From assembly GCF_003248355.1 (NCBI RefSeq), contig NZ_QKWY01000003.1, positions 124,001-188,000 on the forward strand: 64,000 nt of DNA. Reading direction: 5' to 3'. This stretch comes from Streptomyces sp. AC1-42W (GTDB lineage: Bacteria > Actinomycetota > Actinomycetes > Streptomycetales > Streptomycetaceae). This document shows, piece by piece, positions 40,750 to 49,744 of the stretch (position 1 is the first letter of the stretch; every line of letters starts with the position of its first letter). The notes below the pieces were generated by a model, which was not told where the DNA came from, did not search any database, and worked only from the letters and a program-made list of their open reading frames with translations. The translations under genes were made by a program, and so were the position numbers.

Positions 40750-41617
40750 GGAGGCTCCTAGTGCTCATGACGTTGCGGTGGATGTCGAGGGTCGCCGTCG
40801 ATTTGTTCAGCGTGATGTAGTGCAGCCCGGGGGCGCCTTCGGCGAGCAGCCGGTCGGCCATCAGCGTCGCGTGGGCCACGCCGATCTCGTACGCGATGTC
40901 GGGCCGGTGCTGCGCGGCTTCCAGGCGGTGCGCCAGGTCCTCGGGGAACGCGGCGTCGGAGAGTTCCGCGAAGCGGCGGATCTGCCGGACGTCGGTGGCC
41001 GGCATGATCTCCGGGATGATCGGGGTGGTACAGCCCGCCGCCGCGACCCGGTCCCGCAGCCGCAGGTAGTCCTCCACGTCGAAGAACATCTGCGTGATGG
41101 CGTAGTCGGCACCGGCGCGGCACTTGGCGACGAAGTGCCGGATGTCGCTGTCCCAGTCCGGCGAGCGCGGGTGCCGCTCGGGGAAGGCGGCGACCCCGAT
41201 GGTGAAGTCCCCCAGCGAGCGGACGAGTTCGACCAGCTGGTAGGCGTGGTGGAAGCCGTCCGGATGCGCGGTCCACTCCCCCTTGGGGTCGCCGGGCGGG
41301 TCGCCCCGCAGGACCAGTACGTCCCGCACCCCGGCGTCCGCGTACTGGCCGATGATGTGCCGCAGCTCGGCCACCGAATGCCCGACTGCGGTCAGGTGGG
41401 CGACGGGCCTCAGGGTCGTCTCGGTCACCAGGCGCTTGGTGACGTCGATGGTGCGGTCCCTGGACGACCCGCCCGCGCCGTAGGTGACGGACACGAAGTC
41501 GGGGCCCAGCGGCTCCAGGCGGCGGATGGCCTGCCACAGGGTCCGTTCGCCCTGGGCGGTGCGGGGCGGGAAGAACTCGAAGGAGAACGTCGGACGGTCC
41601 ATCACCAGGTCCATCAC
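40739..41617 (-). CDS. metF: 5,10-methylenetetrahydrofolate reductase
   Basis: This 292-residue TIM-barrel flavoprotein has RPTFSFEFFPPRT (catalytic Glu), FVSVTYGAGGSSR, VLVLRGDPPGD and ADYAITQMFFD (the Gln/FAD-substrate contact region). It reduces methylene-THF to methyl-THF, the methyl donor for MetH. It overlaps metH by 4 bp and ahcY by 11 bp. Confidence 0.95.
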   Translation of the reverse strand: MMDLVMDRPTFSFEFFPPRTAQGERTLWQAIRRLEPLGPDFVSVTYGAGGSSRDRTIDVTKRLVTETTLRPVAHLTAVGHSVAELRHIIGQYADAGVRDVLVLRGDPPGDPKGEWTAHPDGFHHAYQLVELVRSLGDFTIGVAAFPERHPRSPDWDSDIRHFVAKCRAGADYAITQMFFDVEDYLRLRDRVAAAGCTTPIIPEIMPATDVRQIRRFAELSDAAFPEDLAHRLEAAQHRPDIAYEIGVAHATLMADRLLAEGAPGLHYITLNKSTATLDIHRNVMSTRSLHAS

Positions 41618-44600
41618 CGGCCACCCCCGGCCCGTCCCGCGTTGAAGTACGACGCCTCGGGGTGGTGAACGACGATGGCGTCGGTGGACTGCTCCGGGTG
41701 GAGCTGGAACTCCTCGGACAGGTGCACCCCGATCCGCTCCGGCCGCAGCAGGTCCGCGATCTTGGCGCGGTCCTCCAGGTCGGGGCAGGCCGGATAGCCC
41801 AGCGAGTAGCGGCAGCCCTGGTACTCGGTGCGCAGCATGCCGTCCAGGCCCTCGGGTTCGCGGTCGGCGATCCCGAGTCCGGCGCGGACGCGTGCGTGCC
41901 AGTACTCGGCCAGGGCCTCCGCCAGCTGCACGGAGAGACCGTGGAGTTCGAGGTAGTCGCGGTACGAGCCGGAGGCGAAGAGCTCCGCGGTGGCCTCGCC
42001 GATCTTCGAGCCGACGGTCACGATCTGGAACCCGACGACGTCCGGCTCACCGGACTCCTCCGGCCGGAAGAAGTCCGCCAGGCACAGATGCCGGCCGCGC
42101 GACTGGCGCGGGAAGGTGAACCGGGTCCGTTCGTGCCCGTGCTCGTCCAGGACGATCAGGTCGTCGCCCTTGGACACGCACGGGAAGTAGCCGTGCACGA
42201 CGGCCGCTTCGAGCAGGTTCTCCGTACGCAGCCGGTCCAGCCACATCCGCAGCCTCGGCCGGCCCTCCGCCTCGATCGTGTCGCCCTTCAGCCCCCACTG
42301 GCCCTTGAACAGGGCGGCCTCGTCCAGCCAGGAGGTGTACTCCTTGTGCGGGATGCCCTTGACGACCCGGCTGCCCCAGAACGGCGGGGTGGGGACCGGG
42401 TTGGTGACGGAGACGTCCGACCGGCCGACGTCCGCCGGCTCCTCAAGCTTCGGCTCCCTCAGCGGTACGCGGCGCTGCTTGAGCGGAGGCAGGGTGGCGC
42501 CGGGCACACCGCGCTTGACGGCGATCAGCGCGTCCATGAGGCGCAGGCCCTCGAAGGCGTCGCGCGCGTAGCGCACCTCACCCTCGTACAGCTCGTGCAG
42601 ATCCTGTTCGACGTAGGCGCGGGTCAGGGCGGCGCCGCCGAGGATCACCGGGTAGTCGGCGGCCAGCTTGCGCTGGTTCAGCTCCTCCAGGTTCTCCTTC
42701 ATGATCACCGTGGACTTGACGAGAAGCCCCGACATCCCGATGACGTCCGCCTTGTGTTCCTCGGCGGCCTCCAGGATCGCGGAGACGGGCTGCTTGATGC
42801 CCAGGTTGACCACGTTGTAGCCGTTGTTGGAGAGGATGATGTCGACCAGGTTCTTGCCGATGTCGTGGACATCACCGCGGACCGTGGCCAGCACGATCGT
42901 GCCCTTGCCCTCCTCGCCCTCGGCCCGCTCCATGTGCGGTTCCAGATACGCCACCGCGGCCTTCATGACCTCGGCGGACTGGAGGACGAACGGCAGCTGC
43001 ATCTGCCCGGAGCCGAACAGCTCGCCCACGACCTTCATGCCGTCCAGCAGCGTGTCGTTGACGATGTCCAGAGCCTTACGGGTGGTCAGCGCCTCGGCGA
43101 GGTCGTCCTCCAGGCCGTTCTTCTCGCCGTCGATGATGCGGCGCTTGAGGCGCTCGTCCAGCGGCAGGGCGGCCAGCTCCTCGGCCTTGCCCTCCTTGAG
43201 CGACTTCATGTTGACGCCCTCGAACAGCTCCATGAGCCGCTGGAGGGGGTCGTAACCCTCGGCACGCCGGTCGTAGACCAGATCGAGCGCGACCTTGACC
43301 TGCTCCTCCTCCAGACGGGCGATCGGCAGGATCTTCGACGCGTGCACGATCGCCGAGTCCAGACCCGCCTTCACGCACTCGTCCAGAAAGACCGAGTTCA
43401 GCACGACACGGGCGGCCGGGTTCAGACCGAAGGAGATGTTGGAGAGGCCCAGGGTCGTCTGCACATCCGGGTGGCGCTTCTTCAGCTCACGGATCGCCTC
43501 GATGGTGGCGATGCCGTCCTTGCGGGACTCCTCCTGACCGGTGCAGATGGTGAACGTCAGCGTGTCGATGAGGATGTCCGACTCCTGGATGCCCCAGTTG
43601 CCCGTCAGATCCGCGATCAGCCGCTCGGCAATGGCCACCTTGTGCTCGACGGTGCGGGCCTGACCCTCCTCATCGATCGTCAGCGCGATCAGCGCGGCAC
43701 CGTGCTCCGCAGCCAGCTCGGTGACCTTGACGAAGCGCGACTCGGGCCCATCCCCGTCCTCATAGTTGACGGAGTTGACGACGGCCCGTCCGCCCAGCCG
43801 TTCCAGGCCGGTGCGCAGCACGTCCACCTCGGTGGAGTCCAGCACGATCGGCAGTGTCGACGCGGTCCCGAGGCGTCCCGCGAGCTCGTCCATGTCGGCA
43901 ACCCCGTCGCGGCCCACGTAGTCGACGCACAGGTCGAGCATGTGCGCGCCTTCGCGAACCTGTTCCCGGGCCATCTCCACGCAGTCGTCCCAGCGGCCTT
44001 CGAGCATGGCCTCGCGGAACTTCTTCGACCCGTTGGCGTTCGTACGCTCACCGATCGCCAGATACGCCGTGTCCTGACGGAACGGGATGGTCTGGTAGAG
44101 CGACGCGGCGCCCGGCTCCGGGCGTGGGTCGCGGGTGCCCGGGACCGTGCCGCGTACCCGCTCCACCACCGCCCGCAGGTGGTCCGGCGTCGTCCCGCAG
44201 CAGCCGCCCACCAGCGACAGGGCGTAGTCCCGTACGAACGCCTGCTGCGCGTCCGCCAGGCCGTCGGGCCCGAGCGGGAAGTGGGCGCCGTCCGCGCCCA
44301 GCACCGGCAGGCCGGCGTTGGGCATGCACATCAGCGGGGTCGCCGAGTGGCGGGCCAGGTGGCGCAGGTGCTCGGTCATCTCGGCCGGACCGGTCGAACA
44401 GTTCAGGCCGATGAGGTCGATGCCCAGCGGCTCCAGGACCGTGAGCGCCGCGCCGATGTCCGAGCCGAGGAGCATCGTCCCGGTCGTCTCGAAGGCGAGC
44501 GAGCAGATCAGCGGGACCCGGACCCCCGTCGCGTCCATCGCGCGGCGCGCGCCGACCAGTCCGGCCCTGGTCTGGAGGAGGTCCTGGGTCGTCTCCACGA

Positions 44601-45084
44601 TCAGCGCGTCGGCGCCACCCGCGATCAGCCCCTCGGCGTTCGCCTGGAAGCCGTCCCGGATCGTGGCGTACCGGATGTGACCGAGCGAGGGCAGCTTGGT
44701 GCCGGGGCCCATGGAGCCGAGGACCCAGCGCTGTTCGCCGGTGGACGCGGTGAAGGCATCGGCGGCCTCGCGGGCGATGCGCGCACCGGACTCGGACAGC
44801 TCGTGGACCCGCTCGGGAATGTCGTACTCGCCGAGCGCCGCCGTGTTGGCCCCGAAGGTGTTCGTCTCGACGCAGTCCACGCCCACCGCGAAGTACGCGT
44901 CGTGGACCGAGCGCACGATGTCGGGCCGGGTCACGTTCAGGACCTCGTTGCACCCTTCCAGCCGCTGGAAGTCCTCAAGGGTCGGGTCCTGGGCCTGGAG
45001 CATGGTGCCCATCGCACCGTCGGCCACCACCACCCGGGTGGCGAGCGCGTCCCGGAGCGCGGCGACCCGCTCCCCCGCGGTCAT
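41614..45084 (-). CDS. metH: Cobalamin-dependent methionine synthase
   Basis: This 1156-residue protein has all four MetH modules: an N-terminal homocysteine-binding barrel with the zinc site GGCCGTTPDHL (about 309-320, plus LNCSTG), a pterin-binding barrel (AIGERTNANGSKKF), a cobalamin-binding region with DVHDIGKNLV (His lower ligand) and the C-terminal reactivation domain (YSLGYPACPDLEDR). It regenerates methionine from homocysteine. No cobalamin riboswitch can precede it, because it overlaps the upstream kinase gene by 4 bp. Confidence 0.95.
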   Translation of the reverse strand: MTAGERVAALRDALATRVVVADGAMGTMLQAQDPTLEDFQRLEGCNEVLNVTRPDIVRSVHDAYFAVGVDCVETNTFGANTAALGEYDIPERVHELSESGARIAREAADAFTASTGEQRWVLGSMGPGTKLPSLGHIRYATIRDGFQANAEGLIAGGADALIVETTQDLLQTRAGLVGARRAMDATGVRVPLICSLAFETTGTMLLGSDIGAALTVLEPLGIDLIGLNCSTGPAEMTEHLRHLARHSATPLMCMPNAGLPVLGADGAHFPLGPDGLADAQQAFVRDYALSLVGGCCGTTPDHLRAVVERVRGTVPGTRDPRPEPGAASLYQTIPFRQDTAYLAIGERTNANGSKKFREAMLEGRWDDCVEMAREQVREGAHMLDLCVDYVGRDGVADMDELAGRLGTASTLPIVLDSTEVDVLRTGLERLGGRAVVNSVNYEDGDGPESRFVKVTELAAEHGAALIALTIDEEGQARTVEHKVAIAERLIADLTGNWGIQESDILIDTLTFTICTGQEESRKDGIATIEAIRELKKRHPDVQTTLGLSNISFGLNPAARVVLNSVFLDECVKAGLDSAIVHASKILPIARLEEEQVKVALDLVYDRRAEGYDPLQRLMELFEGVNMKSLKEGKAEELAALPLDERLKRRIIDGEKNGLEDDLAEALTTRKALDIVNDTLLDGMKVVGELFGSGQMQLPFVLQSAEVMKAAVAYLEPHMERAEGEEGKGTIVLATVRGDVHDIGKNLVDIILSNNGYNVVNLGIKQPVSAILEAAEEHKADVIGMSGLLVKSTVIMKENLEELNQRKLAADYPVILGGAALTRAYVEQDLHELYEGEVRYARDAFEGLRLMDALIAVKRGVPGATLPPLKQRRVPLREPKLEEPADVGRSDVSVTNPVPTPPFWGSRVVKGIPHKEYTSWLDEAALFKGQWGLKGDTIEAEGRPRLRMWLDRLRTENLLEAAVVHGYFPCVSKGDDLIVLDEHGHERTRFTFPRQSRGRHLCLADFFRPEESGEPDVVGFQIVTVGSKIGEATAELFASGSYRDYLELHGLSVQLAEALAEYWHARVRAGLGIADREPEGLDGMLRTEYQGCRYSLGYPACPDLEDRAKIADLLRPERIGVHLSEEFQLHPEQSTDAIVVHHPEASYFNAGRAGGGR

Positions 45085-46064
45085 GACGCACCGCCCAGGA
45101 CGGGGGCGAGCGCGGCCGCCGCCTCGGAGCCGTACTGCCGCCGCAGGATGTCCAGCAGCCGCCCGGCCTCCGGCTCGTACGCCTGGGACCCCACGGCGGC
45201 GAGCGCCAGCGAGGCGACCGCGCAGCCGAGGCGCGCCGCCTGCTCAGGTCCGGTGCCCCGGACCGTGGCGGCGAGGAAGCCCGCGCGGAACGCGTCGCCC
45301 ACCCCGGTCGGGTCGGCGGTCTCGACGCCCGCGACGGCCGGCACGGTCAGGGCGGGGGCACCGGCGCTCTCGATGCGGACGCCGCCCGCGCCGAGCGTGG
45401 TGACCCAGCTGCCGACGCGGTCCAGCACGTCGTCGCGGTCCCAAGAGGCGCGTTCCAGCAGGAGCGCCGCCTCGTACTCGTTGGTGAACAGCCACCGGGC
45501 GCCGTCGACCAGTTCGCGCACCTCGTCACCGGTGAGGCGGGCGAGCTGCTGGGAGGGGTCGGCGGCGAAGGGGACGCCGAGGGTCCGGCAGGCCGCGGTG
45601 TGCCGGAGCATGGCGGCCGGGTCGTCGGGGGCGACGAGGACGAAGCCGACGCCGCCGGCCCGGGCCGTCTCAGCCGTCAGGTCGATCTCCCGGGCCTCCG
45701 CCATGGCGCCCGCGTAGAACGCCGCGATCTGGTTGTCGTCCCGGTCGGTGATGCACGAGAAACGGGCGGTCTGCCGCTCGTCGCTCACCCGCACCGCACC
45801 GGTGTCGACGCCGTGCTCCTTGAGCCACACCTCGTACGTGGCGAAGTCGCTGCCGACGGCGCCGACCAGCAGCGGATCAAGTCCGAGCGAGCCGAGCCCG
45901 AAGGCGATGTTGGCCGCCACTCCGCCGCGCCGCACCTCCAGGTCGTCCACGAGGAACGAAAGCGACACATGGGCGAGCTGGTCGGCGATGAGCTGGTCCG
46001 CGAACCGGCCCGGGAAGACCATCAGGTGATCGGTGGCTATGGAGCCTGTCACCGCGATACGCAT
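45081..46064 (-). CDS. PfkB-family sugar/nucleoside kinase, probable adenosine kinase
   Basis: This 327-residue ribokinase-fold enzyme has MRIAVTGSIATDH at the start, RRGGVAANIAFGLGSLG and the PfkB signature TADPTGVGDAFRAGF (catalytic Asp in GVGDAF). Its position in the methyl-cycle cassette points to adenosine phosphorylation, which removes the SAH-hydrolase product and drives the cycle. The start at 46064 is chosen because AGGAG sits 6 nt upstream; an in-frame ATG exists at 46085. Ribokinase or another sugar kinase remains possible. Confidence 0.82.
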   Translation of the reverse strand: MRIAVTGSIATDHLMVFPGRFADQLIADQLAHVSLSFLVDDLEVRRGGVAANIAFGLGSLGLDPLLVGAVGSDFATYEVWLKEHGVDTGAVRVSDERQTARFSCITDRDDNQIAAFYAGAMAEAREIDLTAETARAGGVGFVLVAPDDPAAMLRHTAACRTLGVPFAADPSQQLARLTGDEVRELVDGARWLFTNEYEAALLLERASWDRDDVLDRVGSWVTTLGAGGVRIESAGAPALTVPAVAGVETADPTGVGDAFRAGFLAATVRGTGPEQAARLGCAVASLALAAVGSQAYEPEAGRLLDILRRQYGSEAAAALAPVLGGAS

Positions 46065-46103
46065 TCGAACTCCTGTCCCTGTCAACTGGGCCGGTGGACG
46101 CGG

Positions 46104-47315
46104 TCAGAGACCGGCGGCGGCCTTGAGCTGCTCGACGCGGTCGGTGCGCTCCCAGGTGAAGTCGGGCAGCTCGCGGCCGAAGTGCCCGTAGGCGGCGGTC
46201 TGCCGGTAGATGGGGCGCAGCAGGTCCAGGTCGCGGATGACGGCGGCCGGGCGCAGGTCGAAGACCTCGCGGATGGCGCTCTCGATCCGGGCCTGTGCGA
46301 CCTTCGCGGTGCCGAAGGTCTCCACGAAGAGACCGACCGGCTCCGCCTTGCCGATCGCGTACGCGACCTGGACCTCGCAGCGGGTGGCGAGGCCGGCGGC
46401 GACGACGTTCTTGGCGACCCAGCGGGTCGCGTACGCCGCCGAGCGGTCGACCTTCGACGGGTCCTTGCCGGAGAAGGCGCCGCCGCCGTGCCGGGCGTAG
46501 CCCCCGTACGTGTCGATAATGATCTTGCGGCCGGTGAGGCCGGCGTCGCCCATCGGGCCGCCGATCTCGAAGCGGCCGGTCGGGTTGACCAGGAGCCGGT
46601 AGTCGTCGGTCTCCAGCTTGATGCCCTCGTCGGCGAGTTCGTTCAGGACGTGCTCGACGACGTGCTCGCGGATGTCGGGGGCCAGCAGGCCGTCCAAGTC
46701 GATGTCCGCGGCGTGCTGGCTGGAGACGACGACGGTGTCCAGGCGGACCGGGCGGCTGCCCAGGTAACCGATCGTCACCTGAGTCTTGCCGTCGGGGCGC
46801 AGATAGGGGACGGTGCCGTTCTTGCGTACCTCGGTGAGGCGCCGCGAGAGCCGGTGCGCGAGATCGATCGGCAGCGGCATCAGGCTCGGCGTCTCGTCGC
46901 ACGCGTAGCCGAACATGAGCCCCTGGTCGCCGGCGCCCTGCTGGTCGAGCGTGTCGTCGCCGGAGCCGTCGACGCGCTTCTCGTACGCCGTGTCGACGCC
47001 CTGCGCGATGTCCGGGGACTGCGCGCCGATGGAGACGGAGACCCCGCAGGAGGTGCCGTCGAAGCCCTTGGCGGAGGAGTCGTAGCCGATGTCGAGGATG
47101 GCCTGGCGCACGATGCCCGGCACGTCCGCGTACGCCGACGTCGTCACCTCGCCCGCGATGTGGACCTGTCCGGTCGTGATCAGGGCCTCCACCGCGACGC
47201 GGGAGCCCGGGTCCTGGGCGAGGAGCGCGTCCAGGATCGCGTCGCTGATCTGGTCGGCGATCTTGTCGGGGTGTCCCTCGGTCACGGACTCCGAGGTGAA
47301 CAGACGTGTCGTCAT
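46104..47315 (-). CDS. metK: S-adenosylmethionine synthetase
   Basis: The 403-residue enzyme has SESVTEGHPDKIADQISDAI (the His and Asp of the ATP site), GAGDQGLMFGYA, GGGAFSGKDPSKVDRSAAY and a full-length C terminus. It makes SAM from methionine and ATP. It lies 47 bp downstream of the condensation-like gene and 39 bp upstream of the kinase, and is the first dedicated methyl-cycle gene of the operon. Confidence 0.95.
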   Translation of the reverse strand: MTTRLFTSESVTEGHPDKIADQISDAILDALLAQDPGSRVAVEALITTGQVHIAGEVTTSAYADVPGIVRQAILDIGYDSSAKGFDGTSCGVSVSIGAQSPDIAQGVDTAYEKRVDGSGDDTLDQQGAGDQGLMFGYACDETPSLMPLPIDLAHRLSRRLTEVRKNGTVPYLRPDGKTQVTIGYLGSRPVRLDTVVVSSQHAADIDLDGLLAPDIREHVVEHVLNELADEGIKLETDDYRLLVNPTGRFEIGGPMGDAGLTGRKIIIDTYGGYARHGGGAFSGKDPSKVDRSAAYATRWVAKNVVAAGLATRCEVQVAYAIGKAEPVGLFVETFGTAKVAQARIESAIREVFDLRPAAVIRDLDLLRPIYRQTAAYGHFGRELPDFTWERTDRVEQLKAAAGL

Positions 47316-47362
47316 GACTCTCCTGAGGTGTGAGGTGGGGCGGTTGGCGGTGACCGCGGCGG

Positions 47363-49465
47363 TCACCGGATGCGGCGGACCACCGCTTCGAGGGTGTGGG
47401 CGAAGGCCCCGGCCGGCGTGGTGGTGCCGGTGAGGACCACTCCGGGCGGCCGGGAACCGGCGGCGACGAGCTGTCCGGCGAGCGCGTGGGCACGTTCGCC
47501 GCCCCCGCAGAACGCACCAAGCACCAGGGGGCCGCCGAGGCCGGTCAGCGCCACCACCACGGCGTCGTCGGCCGGGGCCGAGGCGTCCGCGTACGGCGGC
47601 GGCCGCAGCAGCACCACGCCCTCCGGCCCCCGGTAGGCGTAGGCGACCCGGGTCAGCGCGGACAGCGGGGTGCCCGGCGCCCGGACCAGGCAGACGGTGC
47701 CGGTGCCGGGGTGCGCGGCGGGGCGCAGCTCCGTCAGGGCGGCTCCGCGCCGGGCGCCCGGCCGGCCGCGCGGTATCCGGTCCGGCGGTCCGGCGAGGAG
47801 CGCGAGCGCCCCGCCGACCGTCGTCGCGGGCGTCGCCGTGCGCGGCAGTTCGCGCAGGGCGTGCGCGGTCCTGGTCAGCAGGTCCTCGGCCTGGGCGAGA
47901 CCCGTCCCGAGACAGGTCGCGGTGAGCACGAGGCCCCCTTCGTCGTCCCGGTGGGCGACGAGCGTGAGCGGGAATCCGGTGCGCGCGCCCAGCGTGTCCG
48001 GGGTGCTGACGCGGACGCCGAGCGCGGCGAGCGCGGGTGCGAGGTCGCCGGGCGGGCGCGGCCGGTTCTCGAAGACGACGAGGCTGCCGGTGCGCGGGAC
48101 GGCGGGGGCCGCGTTCGGGGTCGCGTTCGGGGCCGCAGTCGCGACCACGTCCGGCGCCGCGCGGCCGCCAGGGCGGGTCCAGGACCGTATACGCCCCTGC
48201 GACACCCACTCGTACCCGGCCACGTCCAGGGCCTGGTCGCGCAGGCGGGCCGGGAGTTCGGCGAGCGGGGCGTACGGGTGAACGCCGGCGGTCATCGGCA
48301 GCGGGTTGCGCAGGGCGGCGGGCAGCCGTTCGACGCCGTCGAGGAGGATGCCCCGGCCGGAGACCGCCGCGCTGAAGCCGATGTCGGCCGCGCCCTCGTG
48401 GCCGCCGGCCCGGTAGAGGGCCAGCGCCCACACGGCGTGCAGAGCACTGCTCTCGGGGCAGCCGAGGCCCCCCGCCCAGGCGGCGAGCCGTTCGCTCTCC
48501 TCGGGCGTGATCCGGGTGCGGACCTGGCCGCTGCCGTCGCCGGCGGGCGGCAGCGTGGCGGCGGGGCCGGGCGGGGCGTCGCGCCAGAACTCGCGGGCCG
48601 GGGCGGTGTCCTGGGCCGCGAGCCAGCGCGTGTAGTCGCCGAGGTCGGGGCGGCGGGCGCCGCCGGGCAGCTCACCACCCGCCAGGTAGGCGCGGTAGAA
48701 CTCGTGCAGCAGCAGCCGCACGCTCCAGTCGTCCAGGAGCGCGGGGTGGAAGCTCAGCAGGACGCGGGTGCTGCCCGCCGCGTCCGGGCCGCCGCCCAGG
48801 AAGGTGACGCGCAGCGGTCCGGGGCGGCGCGGGTCGAGTCCCCGGCGCCGGTCGGCCTCGACCAGCGCGTGCCAGTCGACGCTGCCGTACGGGAAGCGCA
48901 GCACTTCGGGCCCGGCGCCCTCATGGCAGACGATCCACGGCTCGGGCCCCTCCTCGAAGGCGGCCCGCAGCACGCTCTCCCGTTCGGCGACGGACTGCCA
49001 GGCGGCGGCGAGCCGTTCCGGGTCGAGCGGCCCGGACCAGGTGACCGCGAGCTGTTCGCACCAGCCCTCGGTGCCGGGGTGCGCGTCCGCGTCCGCGAGG
49101 AGTTCGCGTTGCAGCGGGGTCGGCTCGATCCGGGGCGCGGGCCCGGGGCCGCTCTCCGCGACGGTGAGCAGGTCGGCGAGAAGCCCGGCGGGGAAGGGCG
49201 CGGCGGCGGGCCCGTCCGGGGTCAGGCGCAGGGTGTGGTGTCCGTCGTCGCCGGGCTCCAGGCTCGGCCGCCAGGCGGGGGCGGGGCGCGTCACGAGCCG
49301 GGCCAGGCGGTCGAGGGCGGCTTCGACGCGGTGCGGGTCCACGGGGCCGCGCAGCTCCAGGACGGGTGCGGCCGGGTCCGGCCCGTCGAGGCCGAGGACG
49401 ACGGTCATCGGGCCGCCGGGGGTGGCCCGGGCGGAGGCGGTGGGCAAGGAGTGGTCGGTGGTCAT
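47363..49465 (-). CDS. Stand-alone NRPS condensation-like protein with degenerate active site and truncated TE-like tail
   Basis: This 700-residue protein. Residues about 105-480 follow a condensation domain: TPLQRELLADADAHPG, the core VLLSFHPALLDDWSVRLLL (here H240-P-A-L-L-D-D instead of HHxxxDG, so the second, catalytic His is Pro), RDAPP, DIGFSAAVSGRGILLDGVERL (the DFGxxxxGR-like motif) and LRNPLPM. Residues after about 540 look thioesterase-like: PLVLGAFCGGG has Cys653 where the GxSxG serine would be, but the protein ends ~47 residues later. I infer an unusual acyl transferase or an inactive, perhaps structural protein. It starts the SAM-cycle operon. Confidence 0.7.
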   Translation of the reverse strand: MTTDHSLPTASARATPGGPMTVVLGLDGPDPAAPVLELRGPVDPHRVEAALDRLARLVTRPAPAWRPSLEPGDDGHHTLRLTPDGPAAAPFPAGLLADLLTVAESGPGPAPRIEPTPLQRELLADADAHPGTEGWCEQLAVTWSGPLDPERLAAAWQSVAERESVLRAAFEEGPEPWIVCHEGAGPEVLRFPYGSVDWHALVEADRRRGLDPRRPGPLRVTFLGGGPDAAGSTRVLLSFHPALLDDWSVRLLLHEFYRAYLAGGELPGGARRPDLGDYTRWLAAQDTAPAREFWRDAPPGPAATLPPAGDGSGQVRTRITPEESERLAAWAGGLGCPESSALHAVWALALYRAGGHEGAADIGFSAAVSGRGILLDGVERLPAALRNPLPMTAGVHPYAPLAELPARLRDQALDVAGYEWVSQGRIRSWTRPGGRAAPDVVATAAPNATPNAAPAVPRTGSLVVFENRPRPPGDLAPALAALGVRVSTPDTLGARTGFPLTLVAHRDDEGGLVLTATCLGTGLAQAEDLLTRTAHALRELPRTATPATTVGGALALLAGPPDRIPRGRPGARRGAALTELRPAAHPGTGTVCLVRAPGTPLSALTRVAYAYRGPEGVVLLRPPPYADASAPADDAVVVALTGLGGPLVLGAFCGGGERAHALAGQLVAAGSRPPGVVLTGTTTPAGAFAHTLEAVVRRIR

Positions 49466-49479
49466 CGTCCTGCGGGGCA

Positions 49480-49524
49480 CGCATGCGGGAGCGCGGCGGA
49501 CCGGCTGCGGCGCGCATGCGGGAG
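49480..49524. repeat. 12-bp direct repeat in the leader of the SAM-cycle operon
   Basis: CGCATGCGGGAG occurs at 49480-49491 and 49513-49524, spaced 33 bp (three helical turns), within 60 nt upstream of the condensation-like start. The repeat contains a GCATGC palindrome. It may be a regulator site. Confidence 0.45.
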
Positions 49525-49586
49525 ACCCCCTCCCTCCCCTCTGTCGGCGAATGCGGAACGAGTATGCGAGGGCCCGCCCACACGGG

Positions 49587-49608
49587 ACCGACACGGCACC
49601 GACACGGC
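49587..49608. repeat. Perfect 11-bp tandem repeat, SARP-like spacing
   Basis: ACCGACACGGC is repeated head to tail (49587-49597 and 49598-49608). An 11-bp period on one face of the helix is the geometry of SARP sites, although the sequence is not TTGCG. It lies 122-143 nt upstream of the condensation-like gene. Confidence 0.4.
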
Positions 49609-49691
49609 GGTGGTCCGGTGGTGGGGCGCCGTGGTCCCGCACGGTTCCGTCGGGGAGGCGGCCGGGCCCGTACCGTACGCGGGCGTACGAA

Positions 49692-49730
49692 GGCCCCGCG
49701 TCGCCCTCCAGCGGGACTGGACGCGGGGCC
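49692..49730 (-). terminator. Terminator hairpin after the PPTase gene
   Basis: GGCCCCGCGTC / GACGCGGGGCC is an 11-bp perfect stem with a 17-nt loop, just after the stop of the PPTase gene (minus strand). It separates the polyketide operon from the SAM-cycle operon. Confidence 0.6.
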
Positions 49731-49744
49731 GAGCGGGGCACGAT

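Noticed and set aside
40730..40760. SAH riboswitch before ahcY
   Set aside because: ahcY starts inside the metF coding region (11-bp overlap), so no untranslated leader exists.
45060..45110. Cobalamin riboswitch before metH
   Set aside because: metH overlaps the kinase gene by 4 bp, so there is no room for a leader.
41662..45717. 1351-codon open frame on the plus strand opposite metH and the kinase
   Set aside because: It is the antisense shadow of metH, an effect of high GC in the third position. It shows no domain, and metH is complete and certain.
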